A stretch of 44,928 nucleotides of DNA. It comes from Planctomycetota bacterium (GTDB lineage Bacteria; Planctomycetota; UBA1135; GCA-002686595). Below the pieces are notes generated by a model, which saw only the letters and a program-made list of their open reading frames with translations, was not told where the DNA came from and searched no databases. The position numbers and the translations under genes were made by a program. Shown piece after piece: positions 7,675 through 15,540 of the stretch; position 1 is the stretch's first letter, and each line of letters starts with the position of its first letter. Location: NCBI GenBank assembly GCA_028278425.1, contig JANQEJ010000203.1, forward strand, positions 1 to 44,928, read 5' to 3'.

Positions 7675-8754
7675 TCACTCGTCGCCGCCGCTGACCGAGA
7701 GCTTGGTCTCCCAGTCACCGCCGAGCACCATCGACATCTCGAACTCCATGTCGCCCATGCCGCCCATGTTCATGCTCATCGCCATGTCCATCGTCAGCGT
7801 CGTCTCGGCGTTGAGCTCGAAGGAGTGGAGGTGACCGGCGCGGGCGTCCCAGAGGAGCGTGGCCTCGCCCTCGAGCTCGAACTCCATGTCGGCCGAGTCG
7901 AACTGCACGTCCATCTCCTCGGGGAGCTGCTCGAGGGCCTCGGAGAAGAAGTCGGTGATCTCCTTGGCGGAGTCGACCTCCACGGTGAGCAGGATCCTCG
8001 CGTATCCGTCCTCGTCGTTGCCGGCGTAGGTCGCGGTCACCGCGCCCTCGATCTCGCCGAGGAACTGGTCCGGCGGAGGAAGAGCGCCGCTGCCACCGCC
8101 ACCGGGACCCATGCCGCCGGCCATCTCTTCGATCTCGCTGGTGTCCAGCTCGATCTTGAGGTCGCCGCCGAAGGCCAGGATCGAGCGCATCGCCTCGGGC
8201 GAGACCTCCCACGTGTCGCCCTCGGCGACCTCATCCTCCGGAAGGAAGCCGCGCATGTCGGTGTCCTCGGTCAGGCGCTCGAGCAGCGCCTCGTCGTCCT
8301 CGGACCCCTCGGCGAAATCCGCGACGAAGTCCCCCTCTTCGTCGCTCCACGTGAAGACGACCGACAGACCCTCGAGGGGGCTTTCCCCTTCGAGGTCGAA
8401 GTCCATGTCGCCCATCATCGCGTGCGACGTCGCCACGGACAGGGTCTCGGCGAGGTCGTCGAAGGTCCGCTTGAGCCTGGCGGGGCGTTCGCCGGCGATC
8501 CGCAGGTACTCGTCGCTGATCACGACGGTGCTCTTCCGCGCCACCGTCTGCTCCATCCCGATCTCGGAGGCGTCCTGCTCCTCACCGTTCATCAGGATCG
8601 ACATCTCCTCGAGCGAGACCTCCTGGGAGCTCTCGAAGCTCTTGGTCAGCGAGAGTCCTTCGGCGGGGCCGAATCCGATCTCGTCGTTGCGGCTGGAGAA
8701 CGCGAAGAGAAGGGGGGCGACGAGCAAGAGCGAGGTCTTCCTGGTGAGATTCAT
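7675..8754 (-). CDS. Secreted acidic protein of unknown function, paralogue of the 4070-5107 product
   Basis: A 359-residue protein starting MNLTRKTSLLLVAPLLFAFS, a signal peptide. The mature part is acidic and shares a series of motifs with the product of 4070-5107 (GERPARLKRTFD, DMRGFLPEDEVAEGDTWEV, FELEGEATLLWDARAGH). It differs by a glycine-rich insertion (GGMGPGGGGSGALPPP, residues about 215-230) and a methionine-rich C-terminal stretch (MDMAMSMNMGGMGDMEFEM). No known domain is recognised. A terminator separates it from the metallopeptidase downstream, so it may be its own unit. The region upstream is divergent with the selenoprotein gene. Confidence 0.8.
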   Translation of the reverse strand: MNLTRKTSLLLVAPLLFAFSSRNDEIGFGPAEGLSLTKSFESSQEVSLEEMSILMNGEEQDASEIGMEQTVARKSTVVISDEYLRIAGERPARLKRTFDDLAETLSVATSHAMMGDMDFDLEGESPLEGLSVVFTWSDEEGDFVADFAEGSEDDEALLERLTEDTDMRGFLPEDEVAEGDTWEVSPEAMRSILAFGGDLKIELDTSEIEEMAGGMGPGGGGSGALPPPDQFLGEIEGAVTATYAGNDEDGYARILLTVEVDSAKEITDFFSEALEQLPEEMDVQFDSADMEFELEGEATLLWDARAGHLHSFELNAETTLTMDMAMSMNMGGMGDMEFEMSMVLGGDWETKLSVSGGDE

Positions 8755-9001
8755 GTCCAGAGTTGAAGGGCTGTGGGGGAGAGATGGGGGCTTGCGACGA
8801 TGGAATACGAGAGGGCGCGAGGGGGATTGCGCCGGAAAGGCCCGACGTACGCTCCCGGCCTCTATCGGCCGGAATCGAGCCGGGGATGATAGGTAGCCGA
8901 TCGGAGGCCCTCAACCAGCCTTCCCGGCCTCGGGAGGGGCGTTTTCGAGCCGGATCGGGTAGCCTCCCCGCCCGACCCGAGCTTTCTCCTTTGGAGCAGC
9001 G
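8755..9001. other. Divergent intergenic region before the selenoprotein-ECF operon
   Basis: These 247 bp separate a minus-strand secreted-protein gene from the plus-strand selenoprotein gene. They hold several short GC inverted repeats (for example CCGGCC, six bases, then GGCCGG near 8857-8875). A GGAG ribosome site at 8995-8998 sits four bases before the ATG at 9002. I looked for cobalamin, TPP and FMN riboswitch hallmarks and saw none, and no clear promoter hexamers. Confidence 0.4.
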
Positions 9002-9220
9002 ATGAAGTTCTCGATCGAGTACTGCGTGCAATGAAACTACGAGCCGCAGGCGGCCGGTCTGGCCGCCGAGCTCGAGCAGGCGTTCCCCGGCTCCGAGTTC
9101 GAGCTGGTCCGCGGCGGCGGCGGAGCGTTCGAGATCAGCGTCGACGGCAAGCAGATCTTCTCCAAGTTGAAGCTCAAGCGCTTCCCCGCCTACCAGGAGA
9201 TTCCGAACCTCCTGACCTGA
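9002..9220 (+). CDS. SelT/SelW/SelH (Rdx) family selenoprotein, Sec at codon 11 (in-frame TGA 9032-9034)
   Basis: ATG at 9002 gives MKFSIEYCVQ, then an in-frame TGA at 9032-9034, then NYEPQAAGLAAELEQAFPGS and so on to a second TGA at 9218-9220. That is 72 residues if the first TGA is read as selenocysteine. The reconstructed chain is a SelW-like thioredoxin-fold protein: beta strand, CxxU redox motif (Cys8-Val-Gln-Sec11), helix LAAELEQAFPG, strand EFELVRGGGGAFEISVDG, then KQIFSKLKLKRFP (compare the G.F.V...G..I.SK..G.FP core of Rdx proteins). The TGA falls exactly at the redox position, and a SECIS-like hairpin follows. A GGAG ribosome site precedes the ATG. The next gene, an ECF ATPase, starts 22 bp later. 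The role is probably thiol redox. The selABCD genes are not in this window. Confidence 0.87.
9041..9073 (+). promoter_or_regulatory. Bacterial SECIS-like element for Sec insertion
   Basis: Directly downstream of the TGA, GGCGGCC (9049-9055) and GGCCGCC (9061-9067) form a perfect 7-bp stem closed by the 5-nt loop GGTCT (9056-9060). Below it GAGC (9041-9044) can pair with GCTC (9070-9073) across a small internal loop. The apical loop starts 21 nt after the UGA and has G at its first two positions and a U, as known bacterial SECIS elements do. Folding was judged by eye. Confidence 0.75.
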
Positions 9221-9242
9221 TCCCGATGGAAGGCCGCACGAC

Positions 9243-10928
9243 GTGGCTCTTCTCTCCGCACGCGGACTGACCTGCGGCTACCGCCGGCGACCGGAGCCCA
9301 CGCTCCGCGGCGTCGACCTCGAACTGCGCGCCGGCGAGGTGACCCTGGTCTGCGGGCCGAGCGCGTCGGGCAAGACGACGCTCCTGCGCGCCCTGAACGG
9401 CCTCCTTCCGCGCGCCTATCCCGGTTCCACCGTCGCCGGCGAGCTCCGCATCGAGGGGGTCGACGCGCGGGGCATGAACCTGGCCGCCATCGGCTCCCGC
9501 GTTGGGACGCTGCTTCAGGATCCCGCCCGCCAGGTCGTCGGCAACGACGTCGAGAAGGAGCTCGCCTTCGGACCCGAGAACCTCGGGCTCCCGGTCGACG
9601 AGATCCGCGCGCGGACCGCGCGCGAAGCCGCGCGCCTCGGGCTCGAGCCGCTGCTCGAGCGCTCCCCCGCCGAGCTCTCGGGCGGCGAGCTGCAGAAGGT
9701 CGCGCTCGCCGGCGTGCTCGCCACCGAGCCGTCGATTCTCCTCCTCGACGAGCCCTTCGCCGCGCTCGACCCGGCCAGCGCGCACGAGGTCGCCGCACTC
9801 CTGCGCCAGCTCGCCGACGAGGGCCGCGCCGTCCTCGTGATCGAGCACCGCATCGAAGAGCTCGCGAACGCCCGGCCCGACCAGGTCCTCGCGCTGGACG
9901 ACGGGCGCGCGACGGTGTCCTCCCTCGACGCCTTCTTCGAGGACGCCGATCCGCGGCACCTGAGTCTTCCGGCGGAGGTCGCGGTGCGCCGCTGGCGGGC
10001 CATCGGTTTCTCCCGGAAAGAGCGCCACCGGCCGGACGACGCCCGGTCCAAATCCCGGGGTGGAGGGGGTGGTGGTGGGGATGGACCGGCCGTCCCGGCC
10101 CCGCCCGCCGCCGTCGGCGACCCGCTCCTCGCGCTCGAGGACGTCGGCTTCGGCTTTCGCGACGGCGCGCCCGTCCTCGCGGGCGCGAAGCTGCGCGTCG
10201 GAGCCGGAGAGACCGTCGCCTTGCTCGGGGCGAACGGCGCCGGCAAGTCGACGCTGCTCAAGCTCGCGATGGGGCTCCTGCGCCCGACCGGGGGGCGGGT
10301 CGTCGTCGAGGGGCGCGACGCGGTCGAGCTCACGACCGCCGAGCTGGCGCGGACGGCGGGGTACCTCTTCCAGGATCCGAACGCGATGCTCTTCGCCGAC
10401 ACGGTCGAGGAGGAGTGCCTCTTCGCGCCGCGCAACCTCGGCGTGCCCGAGGCGGAGGCGCGCGAGCGCGTGCGCGACGCGCTCGCGAAGCTCGGCCTCA
10501 CCGAGCTCGCCGGCGAGGCGCCGGGCGGCTTCTCGATCGGGCAGAAGAAGCGCGTCTGCCTGGCGGTGCTCGTCGCGCAGGGCGTGCGGGTCTGGCTCTT
10601 CGACGAGCCGACGGCGGGGCTCGACCCCGGCGGGGTGGCGGACTTCCTGCGCGCGCTGCGCAGCGGCCGCGGCGCGGAGGACGCGGTGGTGTTCGCGACG
10701 CACGACCTCGACCTCGCGCTCTTGCACGCGACGGGCGTCGCGCTGGTCGACGAAGGGCGGATCGTCGCGAGCGGGCCGCCGGGCGAGGTGCTCGCCGACG
10801 CGGGGCGGCTCGAGCGGGCCCGCCTGCGCTCGACCAGCCTGTTCGAGCGCAACCGGTCGAGGCTCGAGGCCGGCCTGCCGCCGCTCGACGCGCGGGCGCT
10901 CGCGGCGCTGGCGGAGGACGCACCATGA
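9243..10928 (+). CDS. ECF transporter ATPase, two fused nucleotide-binding domains (EcfA-EcfA')
   Basis: A 561-residue cytoplasmic ATPase that would power an energy-coupling-factor importer. The first domain has Walker A GPSASGKTT (38-46), Q-loop LLQDPARQVVG, signature LSGGELQ (144-150) and Walker B ILLLDEP (164-170). The second has Walker A GANGAGKST (328-336), QDPNAMLF and Walker B VWLFDEPTAGLD (449-460), but its signature reads FSIGQKKR, with Ile in place of the usual Gly. QDPxxQ/xxF near the Q-loop is typical of EcfA/CbiO types. A run of seven glycines (about 272-278) begins the linker between the domains. The GTG start is preceded by GGAAGG. The stop overlaps the S-component ATG (ATGA), so translation is coupled. 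Confidence 0.9.
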   Translation: MALLSARGLTCGYRRRPEPTLRGVDLELRAGEVTLVCGPSASGKTTLLRALNGLLPRAYPGSTVAGELRIEGVDARGMNLAAIGSRVGTLLQDPARQVVGNDVEKELAFGPENLGLPVDEIRARTAREAARLGLEPLLERSPAELSGGELQKVALAGVLATEPSILLLDEPFAALDPASAHEVAALLRQLADEGRAVLVIEHRIEELANARPDQVLALDDGRATVSSLDAFFEDADPRHLSLPAEVAVRRWRAIGFSRKERHRPDDARSKSRGGGGGGGDGPAVPAPPAAVGDPLLALEDVGFGFRDGAPVLAGAKLRVGAGETVALLGANGAGKSTLLKLAMGLLRPTGGRVVVEGRDAVELTTAELARTAGYLFQDPNAMLFADTVEEECLFAPRNLGVPEAEARERVRDALAKLGLTELAGEAPGGFSIGQKKRVCLAVLVAQGVRVWLFDEPTAGLDPGGVADFLRALRSGRGAEDAVVFATHDLDLALLHATGVALVDEGRIVASGPPGEVLADAGRLERARLRSTSLFERNRSRLEAGLPPLDARALAALAEDAP

Positions 10929-11629
10929 GCTCGCGCCAGATCGTGATGATGGCGACCGGCGCGGCGCTCTACGGGGTGCTCTCGTGGCTCACGAACGTGC
11001 TGCACCTGCCGAGCGCGTCGCTGATCTCGGTGCGGCCCGCGATCGTCATCCCGATCTTCTTCGGGTACGCGTTCGGGCCGCGCGTGGGCTTCTTCGCGGG
11101 CTTCGTCGGGAACGTCATCGGCGACGCGCTCACGGGCTGGGGCTTCTTCCCGCAGTGGGACCTCGGCAACGGGCTCGTCGGGGCGGTGGCGGGGCTGCCG
11201 CGCGTGCTCCACGCGCGCGCCCGCGTGCCCGAGCTTCTCGCGCTGCTCGCGGTCCTCGCGTTCGGGGCGGTCGCCTGGGCGATGGCGCGAGCGGACGAGC
11301 CGCTCAGCGGCACGTTCGTCCCCGACGGCTGGGTGCCGGCCGAGCACTACGGCTGGCCGCTCTTCCTCGCGCTGCTCGTCGCGGTGGTCTGGGCGATTGC
11401 GCGACGCTGGCCCGCCACCGCGGAGGGCGTCCTCTGGGGCCTCTTCGGGATCATCTTCGGGATCGGCACGGCGGCGCTGATCGACGTGCCCTACAACCGG
11501 ATGACGCTCAGCGCGGTCCTCTTCGGCGAGTTCCTCCCCGCGTCCGTCGCGAACACGATCAGCACGGTGGTGCTCCTGCCGCCGCTGGCGCGCGCCTACG
11601 AGCGGGCGCGGGAGCGAGCGGGCCGGTGA
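10925..11629 (+). CDS. ECF transporter substrate-binding S component (multi-pass membrane protein)
   Basis: A 234-residue membrane protein with about six hydrophobic segments. The start MSSRQIVMMATGAALYGVLS and FFGYAFGPRVGFFAGFVGNV followed by IGDALTGWG match ECF S components, where a conserved G..VG...G...D pattern binds the ligand in the membrane. It lies between the fused ATPase and EcfT genes and overlaps both by 4 bp (ATGA at 10925 and GTGA at 11626), so all three form one complex and one operon. The substrate cannot be read from sequence; vitamins, their precursors and transition metals are the usual cargo. A central insert (RADEPLSGTFVPDGWVPAEH, about 120-140) is probably extracytoplasmic. 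Confidence 0.85.
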   Translation: MSSRQIVMMATGAALYGVLSWLTNVLHLPSASLISVRPAIVIPIFFGYAFGPRVGFFAGFVGNVIGDALTGWGFFPQWDLGNGLVGAVAGLPRVLHARARVPELLALLAVLAFGAVAWAMARADEPLSGTFVPDGWVPAEHYGWPLFLALLVAVVWAIARRWPATAEGVLWGLFGIIFGIGTAALIDVPYNRMTLSAVLFGEFLPASVANTISTVVLLPPLARAYERARERAGR

Positions 11630-12360
11630 CCTTCCAGGCCTGGAGCTACCGCCCGCGCGGCGGCTTCTACAACGCGCTTGACGAGCGCGCGCGGATCACG
11701 CTGGCGTTCCTCGGCATCGCCGCGTGCCTCGTGACGTGGAACGCGGCCGTGCTCGGCTTCCTTCTCGCGTCCGGCGTCGCGATCGTGCTGGCGTCGCGCG
11801 TGCGCTTCGCCGAGATGCGGCGCTTCGTGCTCTTCGCGCTGTTCCTCGTGACGATGCTCGTGCTGCTCACGACGTGGACCTACGACGGCGACGCCGAGGA
11901 GCGCGCCCGCCACGCGCTCAACCAGTCGCTGCGCATGCTGGGGCTCGTCGCGTTCTCCTCGATCCTCCCCTTCACGCTCGACCCGGCGCGCTACGGGCTC
12001 GCGCTGCGGCGCATGGGGCTGCCCGACAAGCTGGCCTTCGCGGTCGAGCTCGCGTTCCGCTTCGTGCCGTCCTTCGCGGAGCGCTTCGAGCGGACGCTCG
12101 AGGCCCAGAAGGCGCGAGGGCTCGAGCTCTCCCCCAAGCGAGCCGGACCGCTGACGCGCCTTCGACGCCTCGTTCCCCTGATCGTGCCGGTCCTGATGGA
12201 CGCGATCCTCGCGGGCGAGGACATGGCCGACGCGCTCGACCTGCGCGGCTTCGGGAACCGGCCGCGGACCTGGTGCGGGACGACGCGGTGGGGAGCGGGC
12301 GAATGGGCGGCCGTAATCGCGGGAAGCGCGCTGGTCGCGCTCGCGATCGGGCTTCGCTGA
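11626..12360 (+). CDS. ecfT: ECF transporter transmembrane component EcfT
   Basis: A 244-residue integral membrane protein, the coupling subunit of an ECF importer. Hydrophobic segments lie near 26-55, 64-85 and 110-130, with a last one at about 225-243. The cytoplasmic coupling region has the ARG motifs typical of EcfT: AQKARGLEL and DALDLRGFGNRPR, which contact the ATPases. The GTG start overlaps the S-component stop (GTGA); the longer upstream open frame is the shadow of the ATPase gene. The N-terminal YRPRGGFYNALDERARI is the usual short lead before the first membrane helix. The next gene is convergent, with a 1-bp gap. Confidence 0.9.
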   Translation: MTFQAWSYRPRGGFYNALDERARITLAFLGIAACLVTWNAAVLGFLLASGVAIVLASRVRFAEMRRFVLFALFLVTMLVLLTTWTYDGDAEERARHALNQSLRMLGLVAFSSILPFTLDPARYGLALRRMGLPDKLAFAVELAFRFVPSFAERFERTLEAQKARGLELSPKRAGPLTRLRRLVPLIVPVLMDAILAGEDMADALDLRGFGNRPRTWCGTTRWGAGEWAAVIAGSALVALAIGLR

Positions 12361-12361
12361 C

Positions 12362-12475
12362 CTAGATCAGGGCCAGGAAGACCAGGACCGCGACGATCGC
12401 CACGACGACGAACGACGTGGCCTCGGGGGTCCGCGGAGAGACGAGAGCGGGGGGACTCTTCTCGTTCGCTTGCAT
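12362..12475 (-). CDS. Possible 37-residue single-pass membrane protein
   Basis: ATG at 12475 gives a 37-residue chain: a short polar N-terminus (MQANEKSPPALVSPRTPEA) followed by a hydrophobic C-terminal segment (VVVAIVAVLVFLALI) ending in TAG at 12364-12362. This looks like a tail-anchored mini membrane protein. The stop lies one base from the EcfT stop, in convergent orientation. There is no clear ribosome binding site, and the frame is open farther upstream without support. No function can be suggested; it could be chance. Confidence 0.4.
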   Translation of the reverse strand: MQANEKSPPALVSPRTPEATSFVVVAIVAVLVFLALI

Positions 12476-12759
12476 TCGCCGGTTTAGGGGAGGAGGACCG
12501 ACCTTGGGGGAGTGGGGGTGAGAGCGAAGAACCTGGGCTTCCTGCTCAGAATTACCACAGGCCGAGGATCTTTGGGTGTTCCTGTCGAGGAAAAGACCGG
12601 TGGGATTCCGCGTCGGAATGTTCGATAGCTTGACCTTCCCCGGGTAGGGAATCGTGCCGAGCGCGGGTGTTACCCCGGGGTTCCCTGCGCGCGTTCGAGG
12701 CGGACGGTAGCCTCGTCCGATCGCAGGACTCCGCGCGGCGTCAACCACACTCCATCTCC
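12476..12759. other. Intergenic region, relatively AT-rich, with a small perfect hairpin
   Basis: These 284 bp lie between the small membrane protein gene and the secreted repeat protein gene. The stretch from about 12530 to 12650 is clearly less GC-rich than its surroundings. ATTCCG (12605-12610) and CGGAAT (12614-12619) form a perfect inverted repeat around CGT, which could be an operator. TTGACC (12630-12635) resembles a -35 box, but I see no good -10 partner. Confidence 0.3.
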
Positions 12760-15309
12760 ATGTCGACCAGGCGATCCCGGCTAGCGTTGCTCCTCCTCGC
12801 TTTTCTTGCCGTCGGAGCCTCGTTGGAGGCCCAGCGGGGAACGGGGCCGGGCAAGGGGCGCAAGAAGGGGGACAAGAACCGCGTCGAGCGGCCGGCGCTC
12901 CCGGCGACGCACGGGCAGGAGCGCGGCGAGTACGGGACGATCTACCCCCAGCCGAGCGACGTGCTCGCGGAAGCGGCCCCGGTCCACCAGGACACCACCG
13001 GGGGGTGCGATCAGACCCTGGTCGGGGTCTCGGGCGCGCCCCAGGGCGGGTTCGCGGCGGTCTGGCAGGACACCCGCGAAGGCCACATCGGCATCTTCCT
13101 CGGCCTGATCGAGCCGGACGGCGAGCGAGGGGAGCTCCAGGTCTCGATCTCCGACCAGGAGGGCACCGCGCGCGAGCTGACCCCCGCGATCGCGCTGCTC
13201 CACGAGGGCCACGGCGCGTTCGCCTGGATGAAGATGGCGGGCCGGCCGCAGGCGATGCTGCGCTTCTTCGCGCCCGACCGCGAGCGCTGGAGCGGCCTCC
13301 TGCCGCTCGCCTCGCCGGCCTACCGCAAGGTGATGCGGGACGCCGCCAAGCTGGCGGCCGAGGGAGGGCCGACCCCGGCCGCGGTCGCGCGCCAGCAGCG
13401 CGGTCCCGGCGCCGCGCGCAAGCACGGCTGGCCGACCATGCCGACCGTCGCCGTCGCCCCCGACGGCCGCGTCCTCGCGACGTGGCTGGAGTCGGGCCGC
13501 GTCTATCTCCAGAGCTTCAAGAATCGCTATGCCGAGACGCCGGCGATCCGGCTCAACGCGAGCGGCGTCCTGGCGACGGGGCCCGCGTCGATCGCGCCGG
13601 CGCAGGACGGCCGGCTTCTCGTCGCCTGGCAGGCCGCCGACGGGATCGACGTGGCGACGTTCGGGGAGAAGCCGGTGCCCGAGCGGGGCGTGGGGGGGGA
13701 GGGCCGGCTCCTGCGGCTGCGCGACGATCCGCACGGCGGCTGGTGGCTCCTGGTTCAGGCCGAGAGCGGCCTCGTGCTGCGCCATCTCGGCGACGCGGGG
13801 AAGCCGGACCGCGACGACGTGCCGCTCGCCCTGGGGCGCGTGGCCTCCGCCGACCTCGCGACCTGGTCGCGCGGGCTCGTCGTGTGCATCGAGACCAACG
13901 AGGTCGCCGAGGGCGGGGATCCCGAGCGCGCGATCGAGCTGCGCTTCCTCGACGGCGCGGGCCTGCGCTCGACCGCGACGCCGTTGCGGCGGACCGCCTC
14001 GCACCGCGCCCGCGGCGCCTTCCTGGCGGGGGAGGGGCCCCTGCCGGAGCGCGTGCTCCTCGCCTGGAACGACGACAACGGCGCGAACGTGGACGTCCTG
14101 TACGGCCTGGTCACGATGGAGGGCGACGACCCGGTCCTGAGCGAGCCGCGCACCTGGAACGACGACGTCGCGAGCGCCTACCAGAAGGGCGTCGCGGTCG
14201 ACTCCAACGGGGAGGTGGCGGTGATCGCCTGGTCGGACGAGCGGGCCACCAAGGGGAGGATCTACACCCGTCGCCTGCGGGCGGACGGCACCTGGGTCGA
14301 GGACGAGGTCCTGGCGTCGGGGGACGAGGACGCCGCCGACCGCGACCGCTCGATGCAGCGTTGCACGGTCGCGATGAACCCCGACGGGCGCTACCTCGTC
14401 GCCTGGAAGGAGACCGCCGGCGGCCGCGAGCCGTGGCGCTTGCGGGCCCGCGTCTTCGCCGCCGACGGCACGCCGCTCGGCGCGGCCTTCGACGTCGACC
14501 CGGGCCAGGGGACGAGCATGAACTGGGCGCCGGCCGCCGTCGCGCTGGGGCAGGGCCAGGGCTACCTCGTCTGCTGGATTCGCACTGGCGTCGGACCGAT
14601 CGCGCGGCGCGTATCCCTCTCGGGCGAGCTGATCGGGCCGGCCTGGCGGCTCTCCGACCGGACCAAGGACTCCGCGGCGAACCCGGCGGTGGTCCAGCTC
14701 GCCGACCGCACCTTCGTCTGCGTCTGGGACGAGCAGGCGAACGCGAAGTCCCGCGTGCTCACGGGCCGCAAGATCGGCCGCGACGCCAAGCCGGCGGGCA
14801 ACCCGATCCTGTTCGACTTCGGCGGCGCGGGCGGCGAGCTGGACGCCGAGCTGGCCCCCACCGACGACGGGGGGTTCCTGATGGCCTGGACCACCCGCGA
14901 CTCGCCGGGACGCGACGTGGTGGCGCGCTTCTTCCAGGCCGACGGTCGGCCCGCGGGGCCGCCGCTCGGCATGAGCACGCAGAAGAACGAGCAGGACTTC
15001 TGCGACGTGCTGCGGCTCCCCGACGGGACCTGGGTCGTCGCCTGGGAGGACGACCTCTCCGGCGTGGACCACGTGGTCGCCCGCCGCATCCACGCCGACA
15101 AGAAGACGGTGGGGCCCACGGTCATGCTCGACCCCTGGCTGGCCGAGTCCATCGACGTCCGCCACGCCCCCCGGCTCGCCGTGCTGGGGGACGGGTTCGC
15201 GGCCCTCTGGTCCGACCAGGCGCGCGCCAAGGGCCAGGACGTGGTCCTCAGGCGCTTCGGGGCGGAGTTCGACGCCTCCCCCAAGCCGCCTCCGACCGAG
15301 GAACGATAG
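12760..15309 (+). CDS. Large secreted protein with beta-propeller-like W-x-D/E repeats
   Basis: An 849-residue protein. MSTRRSRLALLLLAFLAVGA is a signal peptide, so this ATG is preferred over the one at 12667. The rest is a series of short units each ending in a hydrophobic-Ala/Cys-Trp turn: FAAVWQDTREG, LLVAWQAADG, VLLAWNDDNG, AVIAWSDERA, YLVAWKETAGG, YLVCWIRTG, FVCVWDEQA, FLMAWTTRD, WVVAWEDD, FAALWSDQA. Units are about 50-70 residues apart and resemble the repeats of extracellular beta-propellers. A basic stretch (GKGRKKGDKNRVERP) follows the signal peptide. The function is unknown; it may be exported or surface-bound. No catalytic motif was seen. Confidence 0.8.
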   Translation: MSTRRSRLALLLLAFLAVGASLEAQRGTGPGKGRKKGDKNRVERPALPATHGQERGEYGTIYPQPSDVLAEAAPVHQDTTGGCDQTLVGVSGAPQGGFAAVWQDTREGHIGIFLGLIEPDGERGELQVSISDQEGTARELTPAIALLHEGHGAFAWMKMAGRPQAMLRFFAPDRERWSGLLPLASPAYRKVMRDAAKLAAEGGPTPAAVARQQRGPGAARKHGWPTMPTVAVAPDGRVLATWLESGRVYLQSFKNRYAETPAIRLNASGVLATGPASIAPAQDGRLLVAWQAADGIDVATFGEKPVPERGVGGEGRLLRLRDDPHGGWWLLVQAESGLVLRHLGDAGKPDRDDVPLALGRVASADLATWSRGLVVCIETNEVAEGGDPERAIELRFLDGAGLRSTATPLRRTASHRARGAFLAGEGPLPERVLLAWNDDNGANVDVLYGLVTMEGDDPVLSEPRTWNDDVASAYQKGVAVDSNGEVAVIAWSDERATKGRIYTRRLRADGTWVEDEVLASGDEDAADRDRSMQRCTVAMNPDGRYLVAWKETAGGREPWRLRARVFAADGTPLGAAFDVDPGQGTSMNWAPAAVALGQGQGYLVCWIRTGVGPIARRVSLSGELIGPAWRLSDRTKDSAANPAVVQLADRTFVCVWDEQANAKSRVLTGRKIGRDAKPAGNPILFDFGGAGGELDAELAPTDDGGFLMAWTTRDSPGRDVVARFFQADGRPAGPPLGMSTQKNEQDFCDVLRLPDGTWVVAWEDDLSGVDHVVARRIHADKKTVGPTVMLDPWLAESIDVRHAPRLAVLGDGFAALWSDQARAKGQDVVLRRFGAEFDASPKPPPTEER

Positions 15310-15424
15310 GAATCCCGATTTCACCGAACCCGCGGGGCCCTGCGACCGTCTCAGGACCGCCTCGCTGCCGGCACCGGTCCTTCGGCCCAATCGGGACCTG
15401 GCAGCCGTTCAGGAGCTGCGAGGC

Positions 15425-15478
15425 CCGGCGGAGTCCGCCGGACAACGGCGCCGACCGGGGGTCCCCGCCTCGGTCGGC
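15425..15478 (+). terminator. Two consecutive hairpins downstream of the secreted repeat protein
   Basis: The first hairpin pairs CCGGCGG (15425-15431) with CCGCCGG (15435-15441). The second pairs GCCGACCG (15450-15457) with CGGTCGGC (15471-15478) and is followed by TCCGTCATTTCT. They lie in the 231-bp gap between two plus-strand genes. They may end transcription of the upstream gene, but the T-tract is weak. Confidence 0.4.
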
Positions 15479-15540
15479 TCCGTCATTTCTGGGCCGGGAA
15501 TCGGTCCTCCGGCGAGTCCGGCGGGCACTTCGGTGAGACG

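Noticed and set aside
9032..9034. Reading the in-frame TGA as a nonsense mutation (pseudogene).
   Set aside because: The TGA lies exactly at the redox position of CxxU, the frame stays intact to the end, and a SECIS-like hairpin follows. Other genes here end in TGA, so a changed genetic code is also unlikely.
10060..11625. A long open frame upstream of ecfT in the same frame.
   Set aside because: It overlaps the ATPase and S-component genes out of frame and has shadow composition; ecfT starts at the GTG at 11626.
12781..15390. An 869-codon frame antisense to the secreted repeat protein.
   Set aside because: It is a GC-rich shadow of Arg/Ala/Gly/Asp codons without any domain, while the plus frame has a signal peptide and regular repeats.
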